A program made the position numbers and the translations under genes. A model generated the notes under the pieces. That model searched no databases. It was not told the DNA's origin and was given only the letters and a program-made list of their open reading frames with translations. Below are positions 54,353-63,354 of a stretch of DNA of 64,000 nt, piece after piece (the stretch's first letter is position 1; each line of letters begins with the position of its first letter). This DNA comes from Bacteroidota bacterium. Lineage in GTDB: Bacteria; Bacteroidota; Bacteroidia; Bacteroidales; Lentimicrobiaceae. The stretch covers positions 1-64,000 of the forward strand of contig WSXX01000008.1 in assembly GCA_009773515.1 (NCBI GenBank), given 5' to 3'.

Positions 54353-54565
54353 TTACACCTTTGGTTGATTGATTGACGAGTCAATCGGATACGGAGCTTC
54401 AATCGGATAATGTTTTTTTTCGTATTCATCAATCACCAGACCAAGCACATCTGCTTCATCGCTTTCAAAAGATCCGGTTTCTGCACTAAAAATGGTTTCA
54501 AGCCTTTTCAATGCCTGGGTATAGTCAGTTTCTGTTTTTATAGGTTTTATTTCCATGTCCGGCAA
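54353..54565 (-). pseudogene. HigA-type antitoxin gene, N-terminal fragment
   Basis: Encodes MEIKPIKTETDYTQALKRLE...EYEKKHYPIEAP, then leaves the family (YPIDSSINQPKV and stop). It lacks the helix-turn-helix, which is found in the fragment at 51134-51382. It carries copy 2 of the 63-bp repeat. No toxin gene is recognised upstream (54566-54638). Confidence 0.75.
54381..54443. repeat. 63-bp direct repeat, copy 2
   Basis: Pairs with 51327-51389; 60 of 63 positions identical. Confidence 0.9.
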
Positions 54566-54638
54566 TTTAAAATTGTGTTTGCATCAATCTTGTTGTTTTA
54601 AGATGAGTTTCTGTGTAAAAAAAACTATGTAAAAACCA

Positions 54639-56990
54639 TTACTTCAACACCACAAATCGCTTTGCAATTCTTGAAGTTTTTGTTGTGATCACCATCACAT
54701 AAACTCCTGCCGCAAGGTTATGCGGAATAACAGATTCAGAATTGTTATCGATTTTGTAAGTGCCTGCTAACTGACCGGAAATATCATACACCGATGCAAT
54801 TGCAGTCCCGGAGTTCGGATCTCGTTTAAAAAAAATTGATCCTCCCGATTCGTAAATATGGATCGATTCAGTATAAATCATTTCGCCAACCGCCATTGAT
54901 GAAATCCTGGTGCTTTCAATATCTTTCATAAAGTTGATGGCACTGCCGGAAACTGTAACCGTAAGGTTGCCATGCGCTGAAGCATCTGAAGTAAGCGTCA
55001 GAACACAGGAAGCGGGACCGGTATATTCCACTTCCTGAATGGTAAGGTAACCAGGTCCGTTGTTGAGCTGAAACTGGCTTTTCTCAAGTTTTGGCCTTCT
55101 GAAATAATCGCCGTAAAGGGTCAGTCTGATTTTATTGGCATCAGCCTCAATTCCAACCCATGGATTCAGTTCGTTGCCCGGCATATTGTTGTCCATCCAT
55201 GTGAGGCGGTTGAACAGAAAGTCAGTAAAATACTCAACTTCATCTTCGTAGGTATTGTTTTCCCAATCGTGGTTTGGCCAGATATACTGCCCCAGAATCG
55301 GCCAGCGCTCAAAATTTCGTATCCGTGCCTCAGCAATTTCAAGTTGCAAAGAATCAACCATTTGCTGAATGTAAGCATCTGTAAAATGCGTTTGCCGGAG
55401 ATCGATCCACCTCGATTTAGCCAGATCTCTGAAATAAACATCTTCCATCAGCCGTTTCCACCAGTACATCATGCTTGGATTGCCTGAAGTCACCAGTGAA
55501 TATAACCATCCGGAAGTATCTAAACCGGGGGGCCAGTAATCTACATTGCCATAACCCAGATTAAAATCCCAGGCGGGACCAGCAAAGAGTTTGCCGCCAT
55601 CACTGTTCTTTTCCTTGTAGAAATATGTACTGAATTTATACTTATCCACCTCCTTGGTTATTTCGCTCAGCAGCATAAAATCGATGAAGGAAGGAACATC
55701 CATATAATGCTTATATCCACTCAATGCATCTTTAAAATTCGCTGAAGCAAGCGCCTGTTCAGCTGCAGTAACATAATTTTTGATGTATTCTCTCTGCTGT
55801 GGAACAATTTCATCTGCTTTTGGATAAAAATACTGGAAGGTTTTACGTTCAGCAACCGGATATGAAGGCGTTACCGTTGAAAGCCAGCCATCTGTAGTAT
55901 AAGAAAAATCGGGGTCCATTTTATCTACCCTCAGAATATAACCACCGGTGAGGTTTTCGCCGCTTATTTCGTTGGGATCAAGGCTGGCAATATCCACACG
56001 GTTATTGTCGCGCTTTATCCTTTCCATCAACATATAAATGCCTTTGTAATCGTTGTTCACCACCACCTCACAATAGCGGGTGCGGGAGCAGTAGGTACTC
56101 ATTTTTCTTCCCAGATCAAATGTCACCGCATTCCTGAGCATCGATTTATCGGTATATGGCGCGTAAAGCACCCAATCGTTTTCAGAAGGCATACCCAATA
56201 GAGAAACATTCAGGTTATCGCCTGAGGCAGTCCGGGTTTCTACGGCATAAGATTTCTTGGGAAACATCTGCGAGGATTGGCCCCGCAATTCGATGGCGAT
56301 GTGCCCGTTATAATTGTTAAACGGATCGCCATAGGTATTGACAGCACCCGGCCCATTGTCGATCACACCCATAAATCCGGGAATTTTAGGCTCATCCACA
56401 ATGGAAGCACCATAAGTATCGATGACAACAATTGGCAGATTCGATGAAAACTGCAGTGGTTCAGCTTCCAGCTTTACAATGTCATCGATAAACCATTCGT
56501 TACCAGGAACGGTTCCGGTAATGTCAGGAAAAATAACTATGCGGGTATAATTCTCAAACTCCAAACCGGCAAAATTGTATTCGAGTATGTTCCATTGTCC
56601 GGGCGTTGGGGTAAGAAGCAGTTCTTTGGAGGAAGTATTATCGCTGTTCTCAAATTTCAAAACCACATTTCCACCTGAAGGCGGTGCATAAACCGATAAG
56701 TTGTAGCGGGGGAAACTGTTAAAATTGGCTGCTTCGTCCATATCCAGCAACATCAGGTCATATGGCTCAGCGGATGTAACCACTTTCATGCAGTGCCCTG
56801 AAGAGTTTATTGCATCGGGATACGGATTTGCGACCACCTCATGCGAACCAGCCCAAACTACCCAATTTTCAGTAATTCCATCCCAATTGGTGATGGTATC
56901 GTTGGTTTGTGAAATGGCATAACTGCTGAAAAAAATCGTGATAAAAAGAAGAATGAAAGCCTTCAGGGCTGGTTCGGAGTTATTCATCAT
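54639..56990 (-). CDS. CotH-kinase family protein with T9SS tail
   Basis: A 783-residue secreted protein. Signal peptide 1-28 (SSYAISQ). A carbohydrate-binding-like beta-sandwich covers about 40-190, then the CotH domain (GQSSQMFPKKSYAVETR, KSMLRNAVTFDLGRKM, NDYKGIYMLMERIKRD and AGPAWDFNLGYGN). CotH proteins are atypical protein kinases that in spores phosphorylate coat proteins; bacterial secreted versions are uncharacterised. The C-terminus is a Por sorting domain ending TSRIAKRFVVLK. It has its own promoter (57022-57053). Confidence 0.9.
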   Translation of the reverse strand: MMNNSEPALKAFILLFITIFFSSYAISQTNDTITNWDGITENWVVWAGSHEVVANPYPDAINSSGHCMKVVTSAEPYDLMLLDMDEAANFNSFPRYNLSVYAPPSGGNVVLKFENSDNTSSKELLLTPTPGQWNILEYNFAGLEFENYTRIVIFPDITGTVPGNEWFIDDIVKLEAEPLQFSSNLPIVVIDTYGASIVDEPKIPGFMGVIDNGPGAVNTYGDPFNNYNGHIAIELRGQSSQMFPKKSYAVETRTASGDNLNVSLLGMPSENDWVLYAPYTDKSMLRNAVTFDLGRKMSTYCSRTRYCEVVVNNDYKGIYMLMERIKRDNNRVDIASLDPNEISGENLTGGYILRVDKMDPDFSYTTDGWLSTVTPSYPVAERKTFQYFYPKADEIVPQQREYIKNYVTAAEQALASANFKDALSGYKHYMDVPSFIDFMLLSEITKEVDKYKFSTYFYKEKNSDGGKLFAGPAWDFNLGYGNVDYWPPGLDTSGWLYSLVTSGNPSMMYWWKRLMEDVYFRDLAKSRWIDLRQTHFTDAYIQQMVDSLQLEIAEARIRNFERWPILGQYIWPNHDWENNTYEDEVEYFTDFLFNRLTWMDNNMPGNELNPWVGIEADANKIRLTLYGDYFRRPKLEKSQFQLNNGPGYLTIQEVEYTGPASCVLTLTSDASAHGNLTVTVSGSAINFMKDIESTRISSMAVGEMIYTESIHIYESGGSIFFKRDPNSGTAIASVYDISGQLAGTYKIDNNSESVIPHNLAAGVYVMVITTKTSRIAKRFVVLK

Positions 56991-57021
56991 AGTAAGATTT
57001 AGTTATGCAATTGCACCCGGA

Positions 57022-57053
57022 CAAAGCTACTCAATTCTTAATAAACTTCACAA
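57022..57053 (-). promoter_or_regulatory. promoter of the CotH gene
   Basis: Minus strand TTG (57051-57053), 21 nt, TAGCTTTG (57022-57029): full consensus. It overlaps the 3 end of the M1 peptidase gene. Confidence 0.7.
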
Positions 57054-58953
57054 CCCCGGTGCGTCCTTCAACCACATATCTTATAAAGTAATATCCCTGC
57101 CGCAGCAAACCCACTTCCAAAGTAACCCCCGACCCTTCATAAATAAAGTCAACCGGCATTTCCCTTCCTGAGAGATCAAAAATCTTAATTGACTCAGGTT
57201 CTGCACTCATTATCAGTCGCATTTGAGTTGTTGACGGGTTGGGATATATATCCACATCACCCGATTTATTAATAAGTTCATAAGTATTATTAGCCGAAAC
57301 GAGCCACTGATCCGGATCGATAAAAACGGAATCGATTTTAAATCCCGGATAAATAATCCATGACTGATCATTGAGAATATGTTCAAAAACAATAGTAGTA
57401 TCACGATCTGCTCCTTTAAATTTAACGGCAACCGGCATTTCGAAATACGAAACCGATGGATGTGATTGTGACTGGGTAATATTTACGCGGTAATCATTTG
57501 AAGTAAGCTGATTGCACTTTACGTGATATGATGGAAACCCTTCGCCATAATACCAATCTTCAAAAAAACCGGTCAGATCTTTGCCATGCACCGCTTCCAG
57601 GTGATATTTAAGATCAGAGGTTCCGGCAAAACCATAGTTTAACCGGCTGTCGTTAAGATAATTGCGGCAAGCTGCAAAAAAAGCATCATCGCCCATTTTC
57701 CAGCGAAGCATATGCAGCAGCAATGCCCCTTTATAATATGAAAGTCTGGGGCTGAAAATCCGGGAAACACTTGTTGTGTCATCAACAAATACTTTTCCGC
57801 CGGGCTCTGAAGTCACAAATCCAATGCTCAGGGTTTTCCATCTGGGCCACCAGTAGCCATCGAAAAAGTGCTGATATGACATTCCTGCAAGATAAGTAGC
57901 AAAACCTTCGTTCAGCCATATATCCTGCCATGAGTTTAAGGTTACCGCATTCCCAAACCATTGGTGGGCGAGTTCGTGCGCAATGATTTCAAAATCAAAA
58001 CGACCCATAAACGACATGGTCTGATGTTCCATTCCCCCACCCCATCCAAACTGTGCATGGCCGTACTTTTCGCCGATAAAGGGATATGGTGTAAAAAGAT
58101 CGCTGAAAAGCTCCATTATCATTGCTGTCTGGGCCGTTTGCTGCATAATGGCTGCTTTGTTCTCAGGATACACATAATTAATTATTTCAACCGGTGTACC
58201 GGCAGAATATGACATTTCGGAATACACTTCGTAATTTGTGACTGCCACGGCAATCAGGTACGGAACAATCGGAAATTTGTGTTTCCAGTGGCAGGTGCGA
58301 TAACCGTCAGCTAAATCCTCAGAAATGAGCAAACCATTGGATGCTGTGCGGTAAATTTCCGGTGAACGGACAAAAATATCAATTGAATCGGCTTTGTCGG
58401 TAAGGTCGTTTTTTCCGGGCCACCAGTCGCGGCAACCATAGGGCTCAGACAAGGTCCACATTGCCCACACATCGCTGTGGAGCGCACGGCCAACCGATCC
58501 GAAACCTTCTCCTTCAGGAGGAATACCGTGATAAAAAACCTCAAGCTCAGCAACAGCGCCCGGCAATTGTGGGTTTGGCAGATTTGCCACGAGTTTATAA
58601 TCTCCTGAATGATTAAAATTTATACGTGAGCCATTAAAAACAACTGAGTCGATGGTGAATGCAGTGCTAAGCTCCATTTCCAAACCCTGCGACAGATCGC
58701 CGCTAACCTCAAAGCGGGTGAGTACCGATCCGCCGATTATTTCCTGTGCCGGATCAATATTCAGGTTAAACCTCAGATATTTAACATCGTATCCGTAAAG
58801 TTTCCTTTCGGAATTTTTAAATATCAAACCATGCCTGCAGCCACCTTTGGCGGCACAATGCAAAACCCCTGAGCCTGGCTCTATCTGCGAAAAAGCAGGC
58901 AAACAAAGCAGCGCAGCAAATACCGGTATAAGAAAATGAAGCTGTGTTTTCAT
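57031..58953 (-). CDS. M1 family aminopeptidase with T9SS tail
   Basis: A 640-residue secreted Zn aminopeptidase. The start at 58953 (MKTQLHFLIPVF) gives a good signal peptide (1-23); the ATG 30 nt upstream is less likely. Zn ligands: His326, His330 in HELAHQW and Glu349 in LNEGFATY, with general base Glu327; the exopeptidase motif reads GGGMEH. A Por sorting domain occupies the C-terminus (IYPNPSTTQMRLIMS to the end). It likely trims peptides outside the cell before uptake. Confidence 0.93.
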   Translation of the reverse strand: MKTQLHFLIPVFAALLCLPAFSQIEPGSGVLHCAAKGGCRHGLIFKNSERKLYGYDVKYLRFNLNIDPAQEIIGGSVLTRFEVSGDLSQGLEMELSTAFTIDSVVFNGSRINFNHSGDYKLVANLPNPQLPGAVAELEVFYHGIPPEGEGFGSVGRALHSDVWAMWTLSEPYGCRDWWPGKNDLTDKADSIDIFVRSPEIYRTASNGLLISEDLADGYRTCHWKHKFPIVPYLIAVAVTNYEVYSEMSYSAGTPVEIINYVYPENKAAIMQQTAQTAMIMELFSDLFTPYPFIGEKYGHAQFGWGGGMEHQTMSFMGRFDFEIIAHELAHQWFGNAVTLNSWQDIWLNEGFATYLAGMSYQHFFDGYWWPRWKTLSIGFVTSEPGGKVFVDDTTSVSRIFSPRLSYYKGALLLHMLRWKMGDDAFFAACRNYLNDSRLNYGFAGTSDLKYHLEAVHGKDLTGFFEDWYYGEGFPSYHVKCNQLTSNDYRVNITQSQSHPSVSYFEMPVAVKFKGADRDTTIVFEHILNDQSWIIYPGFKIDSVFIDPDQWLVSANNTYELINKSGDVDIYPNPSTTQMRLIMSAEPESIKIFDLSGREMPVDFIYEGSGVTLEVGLLRQGYYFIRYVVEGRTGVVKFIKN

Positions 58954-59149
58954 AATTTCAAGGATAAAAGTAACTAAAATCATGAAAGGAAATGACGACA
59001 GCGTGAAATATCAGTTGTATTCACCCGTTATCAAAGCAAATCCGGAATCTACCTTATTTGTGAACTTAAATTAATCGCAGGCAGGTAATCAGGGATCAGG
59101 CAATAAACAAGTGTAAAAAATTCCCATCTTTGCACAAGGAAACAACAAT

Positions 59150-60967
59150 ATGGGATTGAGATTCAGAAATCAGCAATTTATTTTTTTCTTACTGGCAACG
59201 GCATTGCTGTTTATTTATGCCTGCGCCAATCCGGTTGCACCAACCGGCGGGCCAAAGGATAATACTCCACCCGAAGTTCTGCGGTCGACACCCTCAAATC
59301 AGAGTGTAAATTTCGCAGGCGACAGGGTTGTAATGACTTTCAGTGAATTTGTTTCGCTCAAAGACATGAACACCCAGCTGGTGGTCTCTCCTCCCCTTTC
59401 AAATCCACCTGAATTTTCGTTGCGGGGCAAAAATCTGACCATGAAATTTGAAGAACCTTTGCGGGAAAATTCAACCTATAATTTCTTTTTCGGGGATGCT
59501 ATTGTTGACCTTACAGAAGCAAATCCGCTGACAAATTACAGTTTCAGCTTTTCAACCGGGCCTGTGCTTGATTCTTTATCCATCAAAGGAAAACTTCTCA
59601 ATGCCTTCAACCTTCAACCGGTAAAAGGTGCGTTTGTAATGCTTTATGACAGCATCTATGATTCAGTACCATACAAACAACGGCCTTATTACCTTGCCAG
59701 AACCTCAGAAACCGGAGATTTTGTGTTGAATAATCTTCGCGATTCCAAATACCTGATGTTCGCGTTGACAGACATAAACGGCAATTACATGTATGATATG
59801 CCAACCGAAGAAATTGCGTTTCACGATTCGCTGATCAAGCCGGTATTTCATGGCGTAAAATTGAGAGCTGCAATTGATTCAGCAGGTGTTTTAACCGATA
59901 GCCTTATAATTAAAACTGACTCAGTGCTTACTGTGCAGGAAGATCACATACACGATTCAATTTCTGATGAACATCACGACCACAGCCATATTCATGATGC
60001 TGAAGTACTGACACAGGGAGTTGTAATTCCATCATATACGATGTTGCATTTCAGGGAAACAGACACTACACAACGACTACTCAAAGGCTCTGTTATCCGT
60101 AAAAACGTACTTAATCTGGTTTTCAGGTTTCCTGTCAGGACATTAACTTTTAAGCCCATTGAGCCTGAGTATTCCGGAGATTGGGCAATTACTGAGTACA
60201 ATACAAACCGCGACACCATAACCATCTGGATACCAGAACCTGTTACAGATAGTCTGCTGCTTGAAGTAGCTGACAACGGCATTGTTATGGATACCCTTGA
60301 TGTAGCTTTAACTCCAGCCCTTAAAACTGCAGCCAGAGGAAAAGCAGCAGAAATAAAGCCTGAGAAACTGACATTCAGACCAAGCCTGAAAGCTTCAAAA
60401 ATCAGGCCTGACCGGGAATTACGACTCACCTTCTCTGATCCGGTCGCCAGTTTTAACCCTGAAAAAATCAGGCTCTACGTTGACACTATTTTGCTGACTC
60501 CTGAGATAGGTTTTCTGGATTCGCTGCAATTGCGATTCAGCATTAAACACAAATGGAAGGAAGGTGAAAAGTACCTTCTGGAAATTCCAGACAGTACGTT
60601 CAGCAGCATTTTCGGGCATGTTAACGATAGTGCCGGTTATAAATTCACTGCCATTACCGAAGCAGAATCCGGATTACTCAAAATAAATATTGAACTTCCG
60701 GTGCCGGGAAATTACATTATTCAACTGCTGGATGATAAAGAAGTGTTGCTGGAAGAGCGGATGATCAGTGAAAATACTGATTTGAGTTTCAATTATCTTT
60801 CAGCACGAAAATATTTGCTGAAAGCCATTTTTGACATAAACGGAAACGGGAAGTGGGATACCGGAAACTATCTGAATAAAAAACAACCCGAACCGGTTTA
60901 TTACTTCCAGAAAGAGGTTGAAATGCGCATAAACTGGTCAATTGAAGAAGACTGGGTAGTTGAATAA
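59150..60967 (+). CDS. Ig-like (Big_5) domain lipoprotein
   Basis: A 605-residue lipoprotein: signal ends at FIYACANP (lipobox Cys near 26). A Big_5 Ig-like domain (about 40-130: DNTPPEVLRSTPSNQSVNF, FSEFVSLKDMNTQLVVSPP) is followed by a carboxypeptidase-regulatory-like beta-domain, then a His-rich insert with seven His in 17 residues (HIHDSISDEHHDHSHIH, near 59949-59996), and a second Ig-like part. Function unknown; such lipoproteins are common in Bacteroidota and often of structural type. Confidence 0.83.
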   Translation: MGLRFRNQQFIFFLLATALLFIYACANPVAPTGGPKDNTPPEVLRSTPSNQSVNFAGDRVVMTFSEFVSLKDMNTQLVVSPPLSNPPEFSLRGKNLTMKFEEPLRENSTYNFFFGDAIVDLTEANPLTNYSFSFSTGPVLDSLSIKGKLLNAFNLQPVKGAFVMLYDSIYDSVPYKQRPYYLARTSETGDFVLNNLRDSKYLMFALTDINGNYMYDMPTEEIAFHDSLIKPVFHGVKLRAAIDSAGVLTDSLIIKTDSVLTVQEDHIHDSISDEHHDHSHIHDAEVLTQGVVIPSYTMLHFRETDTTQRLLKGSVIRKNVLNLVFRFPVRTLTFKPIEPEYSGDWAITEYNTNRDTITIWIPEPVTDSLLLEVADNGIVMDTLDVALTPALKTAARGKAAEIKPEKLTFRPSLKASKIRPDRELRLTFSDPVASFNPEKIRLYVDTILLTPEIGFLDSLQLRFSIKHKWKEGEKYLLEIPDSTFSSIFGHVNDSAGYKFTAITEAESGLLKINIELPVPGNYIIQLLDDKEVLLEERMISENTDLSFNYLSARKYLLKAIFDINGNGKWDTGNYLNKKQPEPVYYFQKEVEMRINWSIEEDWVVE

Positions 60968-61031
60968 GGGTAAAAGCGGGGAATCAGCAGCAGCGTAAAA
61001 TATTACAAACCCACCTGAGTATAAACACAGA

Positions 61032-61071
61032 AAATCCGGGAAAACGTCTTTTCAGCGCTTTTCCCGGATTT
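61032..61071. terminator. bidirectional intrinsic terminator
   Basis: AAATCCGGGAAAA and TTTTCCCGGATTT form a 13-bp stem across 14 nt; T-runs in both senses. It lies between the Ig-like lipoprotein and ArsR genes. Confidence 0.85.
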
Positions 61072-61104
61072 ACTTTTCTGATAAAGAATACGAACAAAAA
61101 GCTA

Positions 61105-61404
61105 TTATCCGTTACATTTATCGATACACTGTACTATTTCAGTCAGTGATGAGGCTTTTACAGAATAATGAATCTGTTTGCCTTCGCGTTTCGAATTGAG
61201 AACTCCTTTACTTTTGAGGATATTCAGGTGATGAGAAGCTGCGGCCTGTTCTATTTTGAGGTATTCGTAAATTTCAGTTACACTCAGCTTCTTTTTCTCG
61301 TTCAGCAAATCAATTATTGCTATCCTCATAGGATGAGCTATTGCACGCAGCTTGCTTGCAGCAGCTTCAAGTTTAACGATGTCTAAAACAATCTCTTTAG
61401 CCAT
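61105..61404 (-). CDS. ArsR/SmtB-family transcriptional regulator
   Basis: A 99-residue winged-helix repressor. The HTH core is LSVTEIYEYLKIEQAAASHHLNIL with the SHHLNILKSKGV recognition helix. A C-terminal Cys pair (QCIDKCNG) could bind metal or act in redox sensing; the classical CxC of ArsR in the HTH is absent. It has its own promoter and probably represses itself. The target gene is not obvious. Confidence 0.92.
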   Translation of the reverse strand: MAKEIVLDIVKLEAAASKLRAIAHPMRIAIIDLLNEKKKLSVTEIYEYLKIEQAAASHHLNILKSKGVLNSKREGKQIHYSVKASSLTEIVQCIDKCNG

Positions 61405-61427
61405 GACAATGGGTTTTAAATTTGATA

Positions 61428-61455
61428 CAAAGATATGTAATTATCTATTGCACAA
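61428..61455 (-). promoter_or_regulatory. promoter of the ArsR gene with candidate operator
   Basis: Minus strand TTG (61453-61455), 17 nt, TATCTTTG (61428-61435). Between and around these lie the near-palindrome ATTGCACAAT and two ATATGT blocks, plausible ArsR sites. The promoter assignment is firm; the operator is inference. Confidence 0.65.
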
Positions 61456-61475
61456 TGCATATGTCAGATATATAA

Positions 61476-63122
61476 TTAACTTAATTCAAATAATTCAGTA
61501 AAAGTAAAGGTATTGCCATCAAACAGGCCTTTATCGCTGAGTTTTAGTGCCGGAATAACCAATAAAGCCATGAATGAGAGGGTCATAAATGGTGCTTCGA
61601 GCAAAGTTCCCGATTGTCTGGCTTTCTGATTTATCTGGCTGTATAGGTTTGCTACCTCGTAACCATCGGAGGGCGACATAATTCCGGCTACCGGAAGCGG
61701 AAGAATTACAACCTTGCCTTCGCTGGCTACAGCAATTCCGCCTTTAGCATTAATCAGTGCATTTACAGCCAAAACCATTGAATCATCATCGGCTCCGACT
61801 GCAATTATATTATGACTGTCGTGTGCAACAGTTGAGGCAATCGCTCCATGTTTCAATCCAAAGCCCGAAACAAAATCTAAAGCCGGCAAGGTGGGATTGT
61901 AGCGATTCATTACCATCATTTTAAGAACATCGGCACTAGTATCGCTCACGACAAATCCATCCTGAATTTTTGCATCAACAATTCGCTTCTCGGTAATCAG
62001 CTGTCCTTCCAGCGCCTGCTGGACTTTAATTCTTGCCGATTTCGCCTTAATACGCAACATGTCAGCGGTAAGCTGCATGGCATCAAAGCGATTCGGGCTT
62101 GACTCAAGCACACTTTTAATCAGAGACTTACCTGATTCTGCCACCAAAACACCATTGATAAAAGTTCGCTGAATATTAAAATCTGTGAGATTATCAACAA
62201 CAACAAAATCAGCACGATCGCCTTTTTGAAGCAAACCTGATTCAAGTTTATAATGTCTCACAGGGTTAAGTGTACAGGCCCTTAAAACATCCATAAAACC
62301 ATATCCTTGTTTTAATGCTCTCTTTATCAGCAAATTAATATGACCATTCACCAGATCGTCGGGGTGTTTATCGTCGGAACAAAGCATAATCATTTCAGGA
62401 TAATCAGAGATTAAACCGATCAATGCTTCAAAATTCCTGGCTGCACTTCCTTCACGAATCAACACCTTCATGCCGGCATTGATTTTATCAATGGCTTCTT
62501 CAGCAGTAAAGCATTCGTGGTCGGTAGAAATTCCTGCCAAAGCATACTTTTTGGCATCTTCACCGAGCAAACCGGGTGCATGACCATCTACAGGTTTGTT
62601 GTAATATTTAGCAAGCTCAAGCTTTTTCATTACTTCAGCCTCGCCATTAATTACGCCCGGAAAATTCATCATCTCAGACAAGTAATAAATCTCAGGCCAT
62701 TTCAGCATTTCTTCCACTTCTTCGGGACCAAGGTTTGCCCCTGATGTTTCAAAAGGAGTTGCCGGCACACATGAAGGAGCTCCGAAATAAAATCCGAAAT
62801 TTACCTTTCGTCCGTTTTCAATCATAAACTTAACACCATCCATCCCCAGCACATTGGCAATTTCGTGAGGATCGGAAACAGTGGCAGTTGTACCATGAAC
62901 TACAGCCAGTCGGGCAAACTCCGAAGGTAGCAGCATAGAACTTTCAATATGCACATGTGCATCAATCAAACCGGGGATAATATATTGGTTTTCAGCTTCC
63001 GGAAAATGTTCAACTGCTGTAATTCTGCCTTTTGAAACAGTGATACGTCCCGGAAAAATTTTACCTGAAACAACATCTGCTATTTGTCCGCTGACCGAAA
63101 AATCTGATCTATCTGAAATCAT
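61476..63122 (-). CDS. ade: adenine deaminase
   Basis: A 548-residue metal-dependent amidohydrolase that deaminates adenine to hypoxanthine. PGLIDAHVHIESSML carries the first metal ligands (HVHIES), with DGHAPG and STDHEC His ligands, and SDDKHPDDL with the catalytic Asp. The C-terminal adenine deaminase domain (VSGFGLKHGAIASTVAHDSHN) is complete. Length is usual. Cytosolic, purine salvage. Confidence 0.96.
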   Translation of the reverse strand: MISDRSDFSVSGQIADVVSGKIFPGRITVSKGRITAVEHFPEAENQYIIPGLIDAHVHIESSMLLPSEFARLAVVHGTTATVSDPHEIANVLGMDGVKFMIENGRKVNFGFYFGAPSCVPATPFETSGANLGPEEVEEMLKWPEIYYLSEMMNFPGVINGEAEVMKKLELAKYYNKPVDGHAPGLLGEDAKKYALAGISTDHECFTAEEAIDKINAGMKVLIREGSAARNFEALIGLISDYPEMIMLCSDDKHPDDLVNGHINLLIKRALKQGYGFMDVLRACTLNPVRHYKLESGLLQKGDRADFVVVDNLTDFNIQRTFINGVLVAESGKSLIKSVLESSPNRFDAMQLTADMLRIKAKSARIKVQQALEGQLITEKRIVDAKIQDGFVVSDTSADVLKMMVMNRYNPTLPALDFVSGFGLKHGAIASTVAHDSHNIIAVGADDDSMVLAVNALINAKGGIAVASEGKVVILPLPVAGIMSPSDGYEVANLYSQINQKARQSGTLLEAPFMTLSFMALLVIPALKLSDKGLFDGNTFTFTELFELS

Positions 63123-63200
63123 AAAATTGTGTTTTTTTGAAACAATAAAAGTAGGAATAATGAAAAAGCAACTGACGAATTCATGTCGGTGATTCTTTGA

Positions 63201-63269
63201 AAGTCAGGATTTGAATTACACTTACCTTGTTTTGCAAAATTTTGTTTTCAATTGGTCAAACCCTGACTT
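63201..63269. repeat. small inverted-repeat element, copy B
   Basis: AAGTCAGGATTTGA (63201-63214) and TCAAACCCTGACTT (63256-63269) are near-perfect complements. The interior shares CAAGGTAA, reverse-complemented, with the element at 19341-19416. Confidence 0.7.
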
Positions 63270-63288
63270 ATGGATTTCAGGAATAATT

Positions 63289-63322
63289 AAAAAACCTTTC
63301 AGCGTAGTTCACAACTGAAAGG
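63289..63322 (-). terminator. intrinsic terminator of the GHMP kinase gene
   Basis: CCTTTCAG and CTGAAAGG (8 bp, 12-nt loop), followed on the minus strand by T6 (plus A run 63289-63294). It sits 33 nt past the stop. Confidence 0.8.
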
Positions 63323-63354
63323 CTTTTTCTTAAAATCAGGAGATCTAAAATATA

